Of a DNA stretch of 64,000 nucleotides, positions 34,802-47,730 are shown piece after piece; the first letter of the stretch is position 1, and every line of letters begins with the position of its first letter. Location of the stretch: positions 114,438,829-114,502,828 of the forward strand of contig NC_051063.1 of NCBI RefSeq assembly GCF_004664715.2. The letters run 5' to 3'. The position numbers and the translations under genes are program-made. Origin of the DNA: Peromyscus leucopus (Eukaryota; Chordata; Mammalia; Rodentia; Cricetidae). The notes under the pieces are model-generated. The model saw only the letters and a program-made list of their open reading frames with translations. It searched no databases and was not told where the DNA came from.

Positions 34802-34930
34802 ATATGAGTATGCCAAGGCACACATGTAGAGGTCAGAAGACAACCTGGGGGAGTCATTTCTCTCCCTCTACCAGGTGGATCCTAAGGACCAAGCTCAGAT
34901 CATCAGACTCGACAGCAAGTGCCGATGTCC
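34802..34930 (-). repeat. B2-superfamily SINE, antisense
   Basis: The blocks cacacatgtagaggtcagaa, gacaacctgggggagtcatt and ccaggtggatcctaaggacc are the reverse of the copy type at 2765. The preceding (TG)n is probably its tail. Confidence 0.7.
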
Positions 34931-34999
34931 AGAAATGTGCATTTTCTAAGATGTCCCCCCACATGATGTGTCTGTCTGACCATTATAAAAGATCCCCAG

Positions 35000-35158
35000 C
35001 AGCCGGGTGGTGGTGGCGCACACCTTTAATCCCAGCACTCCGGAGGCAGAGACAGACAGATCTCTGTGAGTTTGAGGCCAGCCTGGGCTACCAAGTGAGT
35101 TTCAGGAAAGGCACAAAGCTACACAGAGAAACCCTGTCTCGAAAAACCAAAAAATAAA
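35000..35158 (+). repeat. B1 SINE, young, with 13-bp target duplication
   Basis: Starts cagccgggtggtggtggcgc and ends aaaccaaaaaataaa. It is flanked by aaaagatccccag at 34987-34999 and 35159-35171. Confidence 0.96.
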
Positions 35159-35319
35159 AAAAGATCCCCAGTAGGTCAGAAATGGCTGATGACTGGTTCA
35201 GCAATCACTAAAGGTTGAACACATTCCTTTACAAGCCAGTTGTTTTCCAGCTGTGGCAAGAGTGAATGCCCACGCCCACCCCCACGGTCACAGCTGCGGA
35301 GTCCTCACTAGGTCTTTGT

Positions 35320-35410
35320 GCATACACGAAAACTGAGACAGACAGGAGTTAGGCAAGGGCTTCAGGTCGCACAGCTGCCCGGCATTAGAGCCAGGACACT
35401 CAAAGAAAAC
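35320..35410 (-). repeat. MIR fragment, antisense
   Basis: cttcaggtcgcacagctgcc and ggcattagagccaggacact follow the reversed MIR core. Confidence 0.45.
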
Positions 35411-36519
35411 TTCTCTCCTACAGGGCATATCCCGTTTCAGCGGAAATACAAATTATTAGATGAGTTGGCCTGCATTTCACAGTATTCCTGAAACCCACAC
35501 ACTGATAGCAAGCAGGAATTACAGACAAATTCTAGATTTAATTATTCTCAAGGTTTCACAGTTAAAAGGGGGGAGTGGAGGAGCCAGCTGATTCATTAAC
35601 TAGATTGGAATTAACCCAGAAACATAAAGTTAACTCAACTGGAGCTTCCATTAGCTTAGACTTTAAAAGCCTCATTTGGGTAGAGTTACGCACATTCCCA
35701 GCCAGGCTTGGGGAGGAGGGAGGGACGACTCTCTCCAGATGTATTCACTTGGGGTTCCCAAAGCTTGCCACTGCATCACCTGAAAAACTTTAAAAAAAAT
35801 TCCCAGCTCTTCTTGGAAGACGACTGATCTCTTATGAGTCTTTCAAGACACCCTTAAGGACTCCAGGTTAGTTTCCTGGTCTGTATTTCAAGGGTAGCCA
35901 AACATGCTGGACAGGGTTATCATGATGTTGACATTTGGGTGTAAGTCAAACAGAATGGGCATAGTGAGTGCCCCTAAACAGCCCTTCACAAGAAGGCTCC
36001 AGCGTTTTCCTAGCCCTCCACCTTCCCATGTTGCCTTGAGGCTGGAGCATGACCGCCACTGCTTTTCCTCTTACCTCAAGAGACTCTCTTCCCCTCCCCT
36101 GCCCTCCCACCCCATTTTGGGGAGAAAATTACTGGTTTCTATGGGCGTACTCATGCAGACCCCACCACTGAGGTCTTTGAAGAGAACTTTAAAAAGTCTT
36201 CTAAATTTGAAGTATGGGTAAGAGAGAAGTTGGTGAGAGGATTCCATTCTTAAAATGTCAAAATTTCTCAATCCTCCCGTTTAGGTTTTGACCCCCATTC
36301 TAGCATAATATAAGTCAAAAGTGTGATATCTTGGTCTCTGGTTCTACATTAACTTCTCCGCTCTGATTCTACTCTGATTTTATTTTTTTCCGTAGTGTGC
36401 AGAGTCCTTGGCATCACCATGTCCCCAGTGCCTAGCATGGGCTTGACACATAGCTGGTACCTCATTTATTGCATAATTGAAGGACAAAGGAAAAGAGAAT
36501 AGAGAGGAAAATCAAGTCA

Positions 36520-36522
<3 letters not shown>

Positions 36523-36567
<45 letters not shown>
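36523..36567. repeat. (CA)n microsatellite
   Basis: Forty-five uninterrupted bases of CA. Confidence 0.98.
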
Positions 36568-36571
<4 letters not shown>

Positions 36572-37142
36572 AGATGGATGACACGAGGCATATAAAATTT
36601 TTTCCTGTCCATATGTGTATTTGGTAACTGCAGTAGGCAGAATGGCCATCTTTCAAATATCTCCACATGCTATTTTCTAGAAACTGTAAATATGTTGCCT
36701 TATATAGTAAAAAGAACTTTGCAAATAGGATCAAGGGTCTTGCCATAGGGAGAACATCTATGCTCTATTATCTAGGTAGAGCCAACATAACCGTGGGATC
36801 TTTACGTGAAGGACAACCAGAGGAGAGGCGGTGATACCTGGAAGAAGACAGTTGGAATGGTGTGTTGTGAAGCTGGAGGAAGAAGTCAGGGATGCCACCT
36901 CTAGAAGCTGGAAAAACTAGGAAACATTCTCCACAAAACAAATCCTCAGGAGGAACTCAACTCTGTTGGCCCCTTGATTTTAGCTCCTATGACTCTTTTC
37001 ATTCATAATCTGCTGGTGTTTAATGTCACTAAATTTAGCATAATAGCAATACATGTGCATCTGTCTCTGAATTCCCAGTTTGCTGGCTAGGCCTCTGTGC
37101 TTTTGTGTGTGTGTGTGTGTGTTTAGTGTTTCGTAGTTGTTC

Positions 37143-37230
37143 TGTTTTGTTTTGCAGGAGTGGGGATAAAACCCAGAGCCTCACACATTCTAGGCAAGCA
37201 CTCTACCTAAGTCACCTCCCCAGCATCCCT
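37143..37230 (-). repeat. ID-type SINE, antisense
   Basis: Read on the minus strand: a tRNA-Ala-like head with gtagagtgcttgcctagaat and ctgggttttatccccac. Confidence 0.75.
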
Positions 37231-37794
37231 GCTGACTATAAGTAACCATAGGCAACCTGGACATTTTTCTCTCCAATCATTCCTGGTGCAGCTGACTGGA
37301 CCCCTGCAGTCTCCTTCCAGTTCTACTTCCGGCCTCGTTCTCCATCGGTATTGGATTATTAAGTAATCTAATAGATTCACTCTGCTTATGCTATACCACC
37401 ACTTAAACCCTTCTTCCAGAGCTTTCCTGATGCAAAACCCAGATTCTTTATCCTGGTATGAATGTCATTCATAGTCTGAGGCCGGTAGTCAACTTTCCTT
37501 CCCGTCGGCCTCTTTCCTATCCCTTGAATTCCAGCCAACCCACTCCTCCCTCATTCCATACACATCATCACCTGGTGGTTGTTTATGCTGCTTCCTCCTC
37601 CATCCAGAACACCTTTCTCGAGTATCTTTCTACAGTCAAACCTTCTCTGTATCTCAAGCCCCAGCTGGAATGACACCTCCCCCATAAAACTGCTCCTACA
37701 GCCCACTTCCAGTCACAAATACCCCTACCGCAATCCAGCCATATTAACTCTTTCACTGAGGCCTTGGAATGCTGCTACATCTCTCCTAGGAAGA

Positions 37795-37990
37795 AAGAAC
37801 ACAGTCTTTGGAGTCAGGTAGACTGATACAAACCATGTGTACTCCCACAGCACAAGCTACCTAGCTTCCCTGAGCTTCAGGTGTGTCTGTAAAATGGGTA
37901 AAATCATAATGGTCTTACTAAGTTCCTGAGAAGAATAAAGCAAATAGACAGTGTCTAAAAGACAAGTGACTCGCTAATGAATGCATCAGC
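37795..37990 (+). repeat. MIR
   Basis: ctttggagtcaggtagactg, then tgtctgtaaaatgggtaaaa and gttcctgagaagaataaag follow MIR order. Confidence 0.5.
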
Positions 37991-38354
37991 ATTATTGTAA
38001 CTTCTAAATGCAGTTCTGACTCACACACTCTTTTAGGGAAGATTTCTCTCCAGTTCATCTTTTTAAGCCACTGCTTCTTGCCCATGGTAGTGACAAAAAT
38101 CTTTTAAGTATTGAGTAAGGTACTAAAAGGTTGGCAGCATTCCTCTAAGTTTCCTGCCCACCTGGACAAGAATGACCTCACCTCCAGATGTTTCAAGGCA
38201 GAGGACAAGGACACTGGATCTTTTTTCAGCATCACCGTTAGAATTCCTTTGCGTGCACGTAGCACAGACATGCATGTACGGGGATATACATATGTGTAGT
38301 GGTGTGTATAAAAGCCAGACATCAATGCCAAGAGTCTTCCTCAGTCCCTCTCCT

Positions 38355-38575
38355 CCTTACTTTTTGGAGACAGAGGTGCTCACTGCTCCTGATTTTACTG
38401 TTTCAGTTAGACTGGCCGGCCAGTGAGCTCCAGGTATCTGCCCGTTTCCCCCTCCCCACCCTGGAATTACAGGTGTGGCCGCTGCACCTGGCTCTTTGCT
38501 GAGGATTCAAACTTAGATCCCATGCTTGGGTGGTAAGCACATTACCGACTGAGCTAACTCCCTATCCCCAAGAGA
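38355..38575 (-). repeat. B4-type SINE, antisense, partial
   Basis: agactggccggccagtgagc, ctggaattacaggtgtgg and the reversed head taccgactgagctaactccc. Confidence 0.7.
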
Positions 38576-40164
38576 AATTTTAAGATGGAAACTTTGCAGA
38601 ATCTGTCTTTGGTTGATACTACTAACCCATGATTTATCCCAGACAAGTAATAAATAAGTATTGTTTTCATTAGCATAATTGTGCATTGTTATTGTGACAT
38701 CATTGAGCATTACCTCAAACAACAACCATTGTTCCAGAACTGGTGAGATAAAGTTGTTTTGACTTGTTGTGTCTAAAAACCCATGATATGGTTTCTCCTT
38801 CAGTATTCAGGCATACGTGCAGCAGAATTTCCTTCCTGTAAAGGTATCCCTTAAACCATTTCTATTGTGAGAGGGGAAACTGGACCCCCTTTTCCAAATC
38901 TATTTGGCAGTGTCACAAGGGAAAATTGTGAGATTTAAATCCACAGCATGTTATTGGAAATGTGGCCACTCACTAGCTTGCTGACCAAGAATAAAGCATT
39001 CAGTTAAGCATTCATTTGTTCCACTTTGAAGTTGAGACATCCTCCAAACTCCCTTGCTGCCGTGCTACAGGGGGCCAGTGGGACCACATATCCGAAGGCA
39101 TTTTGTAAATAAAATGCTACACAATTATATGTACTTATTCATCTTCTAACACAGCATGAGCTCCTAGCAGATACCCTTGAGTTTGGCTAACAGAAGGGTT
39201 CATAGTGCCGTGCAGAGGAAGTGAAGAATGCCTTCTTCATCTGCCTTCAATTAGTCCCTAAGACATAAAAGAAGTCGTGTTATAGCCACAGCTATCAAAT
39301 ACCACTTGGAAACCTCCTTGAAGTCTTAAGGAATATCTGGCTGGAGTAACCTTCTCGACTAAGAAGTGTTATTGCATTATGGGAACTGTAACATGATGTT
39401 AACGATCAGGTAATTTGGTCAGGACTTCTGCTCAGGCATCGTGGTGAACTGGTCCCTCCCTGACCCTTCAAATTCCAGCCATCCTTCGAGGAAGTGGTCA
39501 TTTGCCACTAAGATGCCCCCTGCCTATGAGAAGGTGAGAGAAATGACCACCTTTATGCAGAACTGCAGTTAAGGTTAATACTAAATGCCAAAAGCAGCAG
39601 CACCAGCTCAGTCTCCCTCAGACTCCCTCCCTGCTCTTATTTCCCAGACTTCCCTGACTCAGACCTGGTACAATGCCTCACAGAAGGATAGAAGTCCTAA
39701 TGAGCAAATCTCATGAAATATTCAGCTGGTCTTTTGGAGAAAAACAGCTGGAGATGACCTTAGGAATTCCACTAATTCCCCCTACCACATGGTTTAAAAA
39801 TAACCAAAGAGCATTTCTAGGGAGTGATGGCCTTTCCTTTAAAGGCAATACTATGCAAAAAGGCATGCTGGGGTCATTAGCCCAAACAGTACAGTCCCCC
39901 GTGATAAATCTTTGGCCAAACGTTCCTATGAGAATCTGCCTTCAGAAGGTCAATGCTACATTTCATTGTGATGAAATGCATTCATTTCATCCAGCCCTGA
40001 CACCCCTATGTAAAGACATGTGGATACCATCAACCCCTCATGACCTGTGTGGCCATGAGAAACCTCTCCTCTGTCGGCAGAGTTTCCACACTTATCTAAT
40101 AAAGTGGTGGGCTCTGACCTAAGGTCTTTGCTCAGTCTAAGGCTTCTTTTTAGGAGGTACGTTT

Positions 40165-40420
40165 AATGACTCCTCACTGCCTCCAAACAGCAGTCAAGCC
40201 CCCAGCTTTACACTGGCCCCCACATCTTCCCCAGCCTTCCTCTCCATTTTCCTTATGCAGTTCCTGGAAGTGCCTCACACCTACCTCTCACACCTCTGTT
40301 CCTTTGAGATATTCAGCTCCCCCTACTGCAAGGCCCATCCAGGCCTCCTTAAACTCCTACGCATCTTTCCACATACCTGCTTTCTTTGGAAAGATGAGGC
40401 TAGCCCATCTCACAAATCAC
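40165..40420 (+). repeat. Possible L2 3' fragment
   Basis: C/T-rich with actcctcactgcctccaaac and cctacgcatctttccacata. Order is like L2, but decayed. Confidence 0.3.
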
Positions 40421-40652
40421 ATTAGCTTTGAGTTATAGAGTGACTGTCTGTTTTTCTCCTGTCTCCACTCACCTAAGCTCCCCTGGAAGCAGAGATACCC
40501 TGTCTGACTCCCCAGAATTTTCCAGTGCCAGATTTATGTCTGCCACTCCATGTTTTGTGACCTTGTACCAAATTTCACCAAAGTACCACATGCATTTCTT
40601 GTTATTCCAAAAGATCAGAACTTTCTTCTTTTCTTCTTTTTTCGTTTCGGGG

Positions 40653-40676
40653 TTTTTTTTTTTTTTTTTTTTTTTT
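40653..40676. repeat. Poly(T) tract
   Basis: Twenty-four T after a T/C-rich stretch. No SINE body is attached. Confidence 0.9.
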
Positions 40677-42578
40677 AGAAGTGTTTTCTCTGCTCAAAAA
40701 GTGAGACAGTAACTTTTCTCCAAGCTTTTACCATATTAGGAAAAAACATATATAGCTGCTCAGAACTATGACATAATCTTTGCCAAGATTGAAAATATAC
40801 ATTACATTTATCCCCGAGAAACTTTCATTGGTTTGAAACCAACTGAACCACGGTTCTTAAAAAGGCAACTCAAAGCTATAAATGATGTCCAGCTTGGTGG
40901 TTTCTTTTTCTTTTGCTGAGCCCAAAGGAATAATTATACACTTCCTTTTCCAAAGATTTCTCAACCAAATGCTGGAAACTTAAATAACAAATAGCAAGGA
41001 AGAATGTAGTCTTCTACAGGAAAATCAAAGTGCCTTATTAACCACTAATAACACTAAAGTATGTATGTGCGACAGAAGATAAAAGAAACTTAATTAATAC
41101 AGTCCATTAGCTGGATGTGCACTTGGTGGAAGAGTCTGAAAAGAAACAGACATTTTATCTTCTTCCACTCCCTTCCCCCAGTCTTATAGTGTATAAGCTC
41201 ATCAAAGTCACTATCATTCACATTCCAGGAAAGTCACTGAAGGTTAGAGAGAATAAGGGACTTAACTTGCGTCCATAACACTTCTAAGCAGTTGAGTCAG
41301 AACTTGCCCCAAGATAGCTGGAGCTCCTAAGTTCTATACGACACGTCAGGGAGAGAAGAAATACGGACAGCAGGAAGGACCAGGTGTGTGGCGCTCTGCA
41401 CAGGAACTCCCCTAGAACCCTGCAGGATGCAAACAGGGCTGGACTTTCACTCCCAGGCCCTCTGAATGCCTAGGACACTCACTTGTTAAACTTGCCATGT
41501 GAGGCCAACAGTTTCATTCTGCGTGTGGCTCCAATGTAGCAATGTCTGTGAAGAACCTCCGAGTCTAGGGTCCAGGTAGGAGTTACGATGTTGCCACATC
41601 AGCACTTTTCCTAAATCTTTATTTAAAAAAAAAAAATCCCTTTGCACTGGTCTAGGAAAGAACTTGATGGTATTAGTCAAATCTTAAAGCAGCCCAAGAG
41701 GCAGGAAAGAGTAAATGATCATTAACCCTGTGTCTATAGGGTTTGCTATGCCCTGCCTAGAGGAACAAAAATCTGGGTTCTCATCCTTGGCCGACTACTA
41801 ATGGCCCTGACCTTACTCACTTGGCTGGCCGACCACTCTTGCGAAATGAGGTGTACCCATCAATATTATTTTTCCCCACACACATAAAATCAAATGACAA
41901 AGTAAATGCCAGCTTCCCCACTGAGCTAGCTGAGAGAAGAAAGAAACACAGAGGCAGACTATTTAAACTACTCAAGGAAAAAAAAAAAGTCATCCTGCTG
42001 TATCATGCAAAAAATCTAAGCACCTTCCATATGGTATAGTGATAGCGAAGGAGAGGGGAATAGTTAGGAAAATGGGGGTATTGTGAGGGGTCTCGTGTAG
42101 GGCAAAGGGAATGGGGTCTACAGCACTGAGAGAGGATGAAATCATCTGACCTTGGCATTGCTGACTGTTGCGTAACTATCCGAGGTAGCTGACCCTGCCC
42201 GGCAAGGTGCTCCCAACTGTGGATGTGACCAGTCACATGCCTGCACAGCAAGCCCGCCTTCCCGGACCACATTTGCTGCTACCAAGCCTCAAGAATGTAA
42301 TTAATGAGCAACCTGGACCTGTTCCTGATGCTGGAAGGGAGAGGAGGAGAATGGCTGGAAAGATTTCAAGGCGATGATAGAGCCTCAGGATCACAGAGAG
42401 GTTTAATCTAGCAGGCCTGGCTCCGAAAAACAGCCAGTGTTCTGCGTATCAGCCAAACTGCCAGTGGGGAGATTGCAAATAGCAGAAGACACTTAAGGAA
42501 AAGGCCTCACACACAAAGGAGAGCAAGATCTAGGTTACCTGCAGAACTGTGTTTGGAAGGGAACCTAGATGACAATTT

Positions 42579-42745
42579 TTTTTGTTTGTTTGTTTTTCAA
42601 GACAGGGTTTCTCTGTGTGGTTTTGGTGCCTGTCCTGGATCTCACTCTGTAGACCAGGCTGGCCTCGAACTCACAGAGATCCACCTGGCTCTGCCTCCCA
42701 AGTGCTGGGATTAAAGGCGTGTGCCGCCCACTACCACCCGACTGC
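42579..42745 (-). repeat. B1 SINE, antisense, with near-perfect 15-bp target duplication
   Basis: Body includes cctgtcctggatctcactct. It is flanked by cctagatgacaattt at 42564-42578 and cctagaagacaattt at 42746-42760 (one mismatch). Confidence 0.94.
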
Positions 42746-43288
42746 CCTAGAAGACAATTTACTCTTCTCAGAACTATAGGTCTAACTTCCAGTGAGTGTT
42801 GAGTCAACCCTACAGAATTCTAATAATTTTATTACATGTGGAAACCCACATATAATATCTATTTCATCAGGAGTCATTAGGTGAAATTCACAGTAATTCA
42901 TACAATATAGGGTACAATGAAATTTTTAAAAGATTCATTTCCATCCCTAAGCAACTAGCAAGCAGTGTGACTAGTGTGGGGACAGGTGCTGTGTGACTGT
43001 GTTAGTCAAAACCTAACCTTGGAAAGCAGCTCTGACAATGAAATTTCTCCTCCCCCACATCAGCTGTGATGCCAACAGGGAAGCAAATGCAATGAGCAAA
43101 GGGAGCTCTTGAGCTAGAGTGGAGGCTCTTCAGCAGATTTTCCAGGGTTTGCGGCATCTTGAGCTCAACTGAAGGTATCAAGCTTTGTGGAGACATGAAG
43201 AGTTGTCTAAGTAAAAACCTAATAATAATGCTACTTAGTGAGAAGAAGTGAGATGTACACATGGTACTATACTGTACTAACTATACTC

Positions 43289-43403
43289 TGTGTGTGTGTA
43301 TGTATGTATGTGTGTGGTGTGTTATTGTGTGTGTGTATTGTATTGTGTAGTATGTATGTGTAGTGTGTGTATGTATAGTGTGTGTATATTATGTGTGCAT
43401 TCT
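43289..43403. repeat. Degenerate (TG)n/(TATG)n tract
   Basis: TG, TATG and TGTATTG units mixed irregularly. Confidence 0.85.
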
Positions 43404-43883
43404 TTCAGTAGTACTTAGGTTTCTCTAAAGAGTGTGACAATTTTCAACCAATCTTTCTCTAAGCTTCTCTAAGAGTGGGATAATTCTGTCTTTCTCCTTC
43501 TCCTCTTCCTCCTCCCCTCTCCCTCCCCTCCCCCCTCCTTAATTCTGAATCATTTGCATACAATTTTTAAATCATCCTGTAATACAGAGAAAGCTATCAG
43601 GGTGATTGCTAAGTGTCTATAAAATCATCAAACTGGTACCAGGGAGTAAAAATCAGGCACCCACTCCCCTACAGAAGAATGTTCTAACAAGGCTTATTTG
43701 GGTTAAGAGGTAGATGAATATTGGGAGGGTGGTATCAGGATTACATGTGTGGTCATTGTTATTTTGATGAAGATACACCATACTTATAGAGATAGTTCAA
43801 CCAGGCTATGGTCAACACCAAAAGGAGAGTGTTTTCACCATGCTCATTTTACTGAAGAGTATAATCCCTGCTTATGGCCATTT

Positions 43884-43885
<2 letters not shown>

Positions 43886-43931
<46 letters not shown>

Positions 43932-43955
43932 ATTTTTGTGTGTGTATAGTATGTA
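43886..43955. repeat. (TG)n microsatellite
   Basis: More than 40 bases of TG, then irregular TATG. Confidence 0.97.
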
Positions 43956-44974
43956 TGTATTTTTCATTTGAAAAATTCCAAACATGAGTGAACACCTAAA
44001 AAAACCTCTGTTTTTACCCCAGTGGAGGCAAATCTTAAATGAAAGCCCAAGCAAGAACAGCAAACTAAAAAGATTTCACTAAGACAACGTTACCTATAAC
44101 TTTGAGAAGGTAAACAAGTACTCATTTTTAGTTTTTCAGTCAATGGGGGACAATGGATGAGTCCATCCTAAGGGCATACTATGTGAGACTCACTGGGTAC
44201 ATTTCCCTGCTGAGAGGGGTCTGATCACAGAAGACTGGGGCATAATGCAAAACCAAAGTCAATTTTAACCTCCTGAAGTCTCTATCTCCTCATTCACAAA
44301 GAAGCCATTGAAAAGATGACCTCTCCCATAGCGACCTTCCAGCAATAGGCACTGTGACATGGAGTGAAGAAAGAACACAGTTCGAGCCACAGCAGAACTG
44401 GGATACAACAAACCATACCACAGTAACTTACAAGCTTAACACTTGTTTCATTTCAAACGCCAGAGGAAAGCTACCCCACAGTTGGTAGGAAATTACATAG
44501 TCATTCTTTTGATAGTGCTTAATCTTCCAAAGAGTGGGATTATTTTTCACTAAATTAATTGATCTTGAGTGATCACTGTTCCTTAACATACAGGCCTGTT
44601 GGAGTTCTGTGAGGTCTTGTACTCAGTCAAGACCAAGTGGTAGAAAACAGCAGGAACTCCATTTTGTAGTCAGTCAGAAGTGGAAGTGACAACCTATTAT
44701 TTACAAGTATCATCTGAAGCAAAGGCAGTCTTGTGGAACCGAGCCCCTTAAGCTGTGGTATCCGGTGCTGTCTCCATGTAGATAAAGCACTGAGTGAGAG
44801 CATACCCAGATAATGTCTGAGAGAATTGATTGCTCAGCTTCTATGTGGCAAACACATAATCTAGGGTCACAAAACTGTTTTGTGTTGTGGTGAGATGAGA
44901 CTAGGTGTTCTTGATGATGAATAAGCCGTTAATATTAATAACAATATTAATTAATAACAATAAGGCTTGTGTAG

Positions 44975-45070
44975 CGTTTAGAATATGCCAGTCATTGTTT
45001 TAAGCACTTGACGTCATTACCACTTGGATTGCTCACAATGTGACACAGTAGTATTTTAAAAAGAACAGGA
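44975..45070 (-). repeat. Possible MIR/L2 relic, antisense
   Basis: agaatatgccagtcattgtt, ttaagcacttgacgtcatta: a reversed MIR-type end. Confidence 0.4.
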
Positions 45071-45388
45071 AGTCCAGCTTCAGTGTGCACACTCTTGACC
45101 TCCAAACCACCCTGCCTTCTTCAGTGGAAGTGTCCCAGTGTACAGATGGGATGGGTTGTATCTTTGTTAGTCCTTGGCTCTTCATCTCTTATTGATGACC
45201 TTTATGAACTCCATACTTTGACTCATTTTTCTAACGTCTAGCTCAGAGTCTATTCCCAAACTTAACTGAAATTCTCAAAAATCCCAAGGAATGGAGTCCC
45301 CAGGAGCCTTTCCCCAACCACATGATGGACACTGCTTAACCACAAGGTCTATGTGTTAATTGTAGATACCTTCACAAGGTAACTGCCC

Positions 45389-45498
45389 TTTTTTTTGAGA
45401 CAGAGTGTTACTATGTAGCCAAAGCTAACTCTGATTTCAAAATCCCCCTGCCTCTAACTCAAAATGCTGGGGTTATAAGAGTGCAGCACCACTCCAAG
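45389..45498 (-). repeat. B1 SINE, degraded, antisense
   Basis: T8 gagacagagtgttactatgt, then cccctgcctctaactc and ctggggttataag. Confidence 0.65.
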
Positions 45499-46074
45499 TT
45501 GGAAATTCCCTTCACAAACCCCAGGAGAATTCTCACCTTTGTTCAGAGACCAACTCTGGAAGAGAGGACACTTCCCCAGTGAAAGTGCTTGATGAACTCG
45601 TAAATAGGGACAGCAGTTTGCAAAAGTTTAATGGTGGAGATGGAGCAATACAATGGTATGAAAATAGAGCTTGAGTGTTCAGGGCTGCTGAACCACGGAA
45701 TGCCTCAGATTCCTCCAGCCTGATTCTCCTGTTAGGGAGCCAAAGCCACCAAGAGGAAAGAAAGCCCATGACCATCTTACACAAAGGAGCAAGTAAATTG
45801 AGAGAGATTTGGAGAGAAGTCTTGTCTAAAGACATGAATTCTATGTTCCACTGACTTTTTTGTCTTATATTTAAGAAAATAAAAAGTAGATGACCAAAAG
45901 AAATCAAGAAAAACTATTGAGACTATACTGCTTTTTCATCTCAAATTTAGGGACCATAATTACAATCATCTCTAAATATTGGCTGGCAAATGCCACTAAA
46001 GAGAAGGGAAATATATCATCATGGGTTAAATAATACTGTATGTTTATTTATTAGATTACATACATTAGAAGCAT

Positions 46075-46798
46075 AGAAATATGTAACTCAATAAATATAA
46101 TTCAGCACATGAACAGCCCAAGAACAGAAGTCACATAGAGTCATCTTGATAATACAGAACAGACCTTTGACAAAGATCAACAGACCTTCATGATAAAAAC
46201 CTGAAAAAAAACTAGGAGTAAAAGGAACATACCTTAACATGACACACCTATATATGTCCTTTAAAATCAGAGCTAGGACAAGTGTCTTATTATACGGTCA
46301 ATATGGTACTCCAAGTCTTAGAGCAAAAAAGCAGGAGAAAAATGTAAGGTATACAAATAGGGAAAAAATAAGTCAAATGATCCAAATTTGCCCATAATGA
46401 TACTGTACTTCAAAAATGTTAAAGACTCTACCAGAAGATTTGTGATGTGAGAGACAAAGTTGATGACGTAACAGGATGTAAACTCGACATGTCAAGAGCA
46501 GCAGCTTCTCTATACAATAACTTGCTCAGAAAGAAGTCAGGAAAGCAATCCCGATCACTAGAGCTTTGAAACAGATAACACATCTGGTACTCAAACCTAA
46601 CGGAAGAGGCAAAAGACCTCTGTAATGAAAACTTTAAGATGTTGAGAAAAGAAATTGGAACATATACTAGAAAATGGAAAGAATTCCCACGAGCATGGAT
46701 TGCCAAAATTAATACTGTAAAAATGGCTGTATTACCTAAGAGCAGTCTTCCAATTCAATGCAAACCCCATCTAAATCTCAATAATATTCTTTGCAGAG
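46075..46798 (+). mobile_element. L1 ORF2 3' part, old (left piece)
   Basis: Stop-broken sequence matching the C-terminal half of L1 ORF2. Landmarks are cctttgacaaagatcaac, tggaaagaattcccacgagc, attgccaaaattaatactgt and gctgtattacctaag. It breaks after ttctttgcagag at 46798 and continues after the LTR element at 47731. Confidence 0.85.
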
Positions 46799-46803
46799 TG
46801 AGA

Positions 46804-46993
46804 TAGATCATTGAATCTACTCTGAGAAAAATGATAAAGAAATAATAGGATAAATAGGTAGATCATTGAATCTACACTGAAGAAAAAGGGAAAGATATAA
46901 AAATGACAAAAGATAGACTAATGAATGTATTATGAAAAGAAAAAAGAGAGAATATGGATATGATAAGATAAAAAGGGAGATTATGGAATCTAC
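46804..46993. repeat. Imperfect tandem repeat, about 55-bp units, in the ERV internal region
   Basis: The phrase tagatcattgaatctac or a variant recurs at 46804, 46859, 46914 and 46977 (steps 55, 55, 63). A related doublet, atgttactggactggacatt, recurs at about 47058 and 47117 (step 59). Confidence 0.75.
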
Positions 46994-47230
46994 TTTTAAA
47001 AAGGAACTACTTGTTTTAAATAAGATAAGTAATGAAAATTTTTTGGTCTGAGTTTATCAGATGTTACTGGACTGGACATTGTTAATATATATAATGGAGT
47101 TTTTATCTGAATCTGTCAAATGTTAATGGACTGGACATTGTTAATGTAATCTTGACTGTATATATTGTATATACTTATTGGAGATAGTTTTTCTTGTATT
47201 AGTTTTAATTTTAGACAAAAAGAGAGGAAA

Positions 47231-47730
47231 TGTGGTGGTATTGTGTTCCCCAAAATATTGTGTACTTTAATAAACTTATCTGGGGTCAGAGAACAGAAAA
47301 GCCACTAGTTAAGCAGTGATAGCACACGCCTTTAATCCTAGCATTCCAGAGGTAGAAATCTCTCTGGATCTCTGTGAGTTCAAGGCCACATTGGAAACAG
47401 CCAAGCATGGTGACACACACCTTTAATCCCAGGGAGTGACGGTAGAAGGCAGAAAGATATATAAGGCTTGAGGACCAGGAACAAGAAGCATTTGGCCTGG
47501 TTAAGCGTTTGGCTGGTTAAGCTTTCAGGCTTTGGAGTACAGTTCACCTGAGAGTCATTCAGATATAAGGACACAGAAGCTTCCAGTCTGAGGAAACAAG
47601 ACCAAGCTGAGAAGTCGGCCAGGTGAGGTTAACTGTGGCTTGTTCTGTCTCTCTGATCTTCCAGTGTTCACCCCAATAACTGGCCTCGGGTTTGATTTTA
47701 TTAATAAGACCTTTTAAGATTCCTGCTACA
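47231..47730 (+). mobile_element. 3' LTR of the element at 46799-47730
   Basis: 500 bases, TG...CA. It has ttaataaacttatctgggg near the start, two B1-like cctttaatcc modules (47326-47400, 47405-47435), a TATA-like gatatataaggcttgagg near 47456 and taataagaccttttaagatt at the end. The second copy is at 34229-34697. Confidence 0.85.

Larger units (their letters stand above)
46799..47730 (+). mobile_element. LTR retroelement inserted in the L1: 3' internal part plus 3' LTR, no 5' LTR
   Basis: 932 bases flanked by the 6-bp duplication gcagag at 46793-46798 and 47731-47736, within the L1 phrase ctttgcagagctag. Internal sequence fills 46799-47230 and ends in a polypurine tract (acaaaaagagaggaaa). 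The LTR follows from 47231 (TGTGGTGG) to 47730 (CTACA). No gag, pol or env frame survives. I place it near the mys/MYSERV rodent ERV group from memory; the 6-bp duplication fits ERVK-type integration. Confidence 0.85.

Noticed and set aside
39673..40122. Longest open frame outside Sytl2 (149 residues, plus strand)
   Set aside because: No recognisable family, no exon-like flanking splice sites seen and no sign of conservation available. Its composition looks like chance.
46428..46706. Open frame of 92 residues on the minus strand
   Set aside because: It lies antisense to decayed L1 ORF2 sequence.
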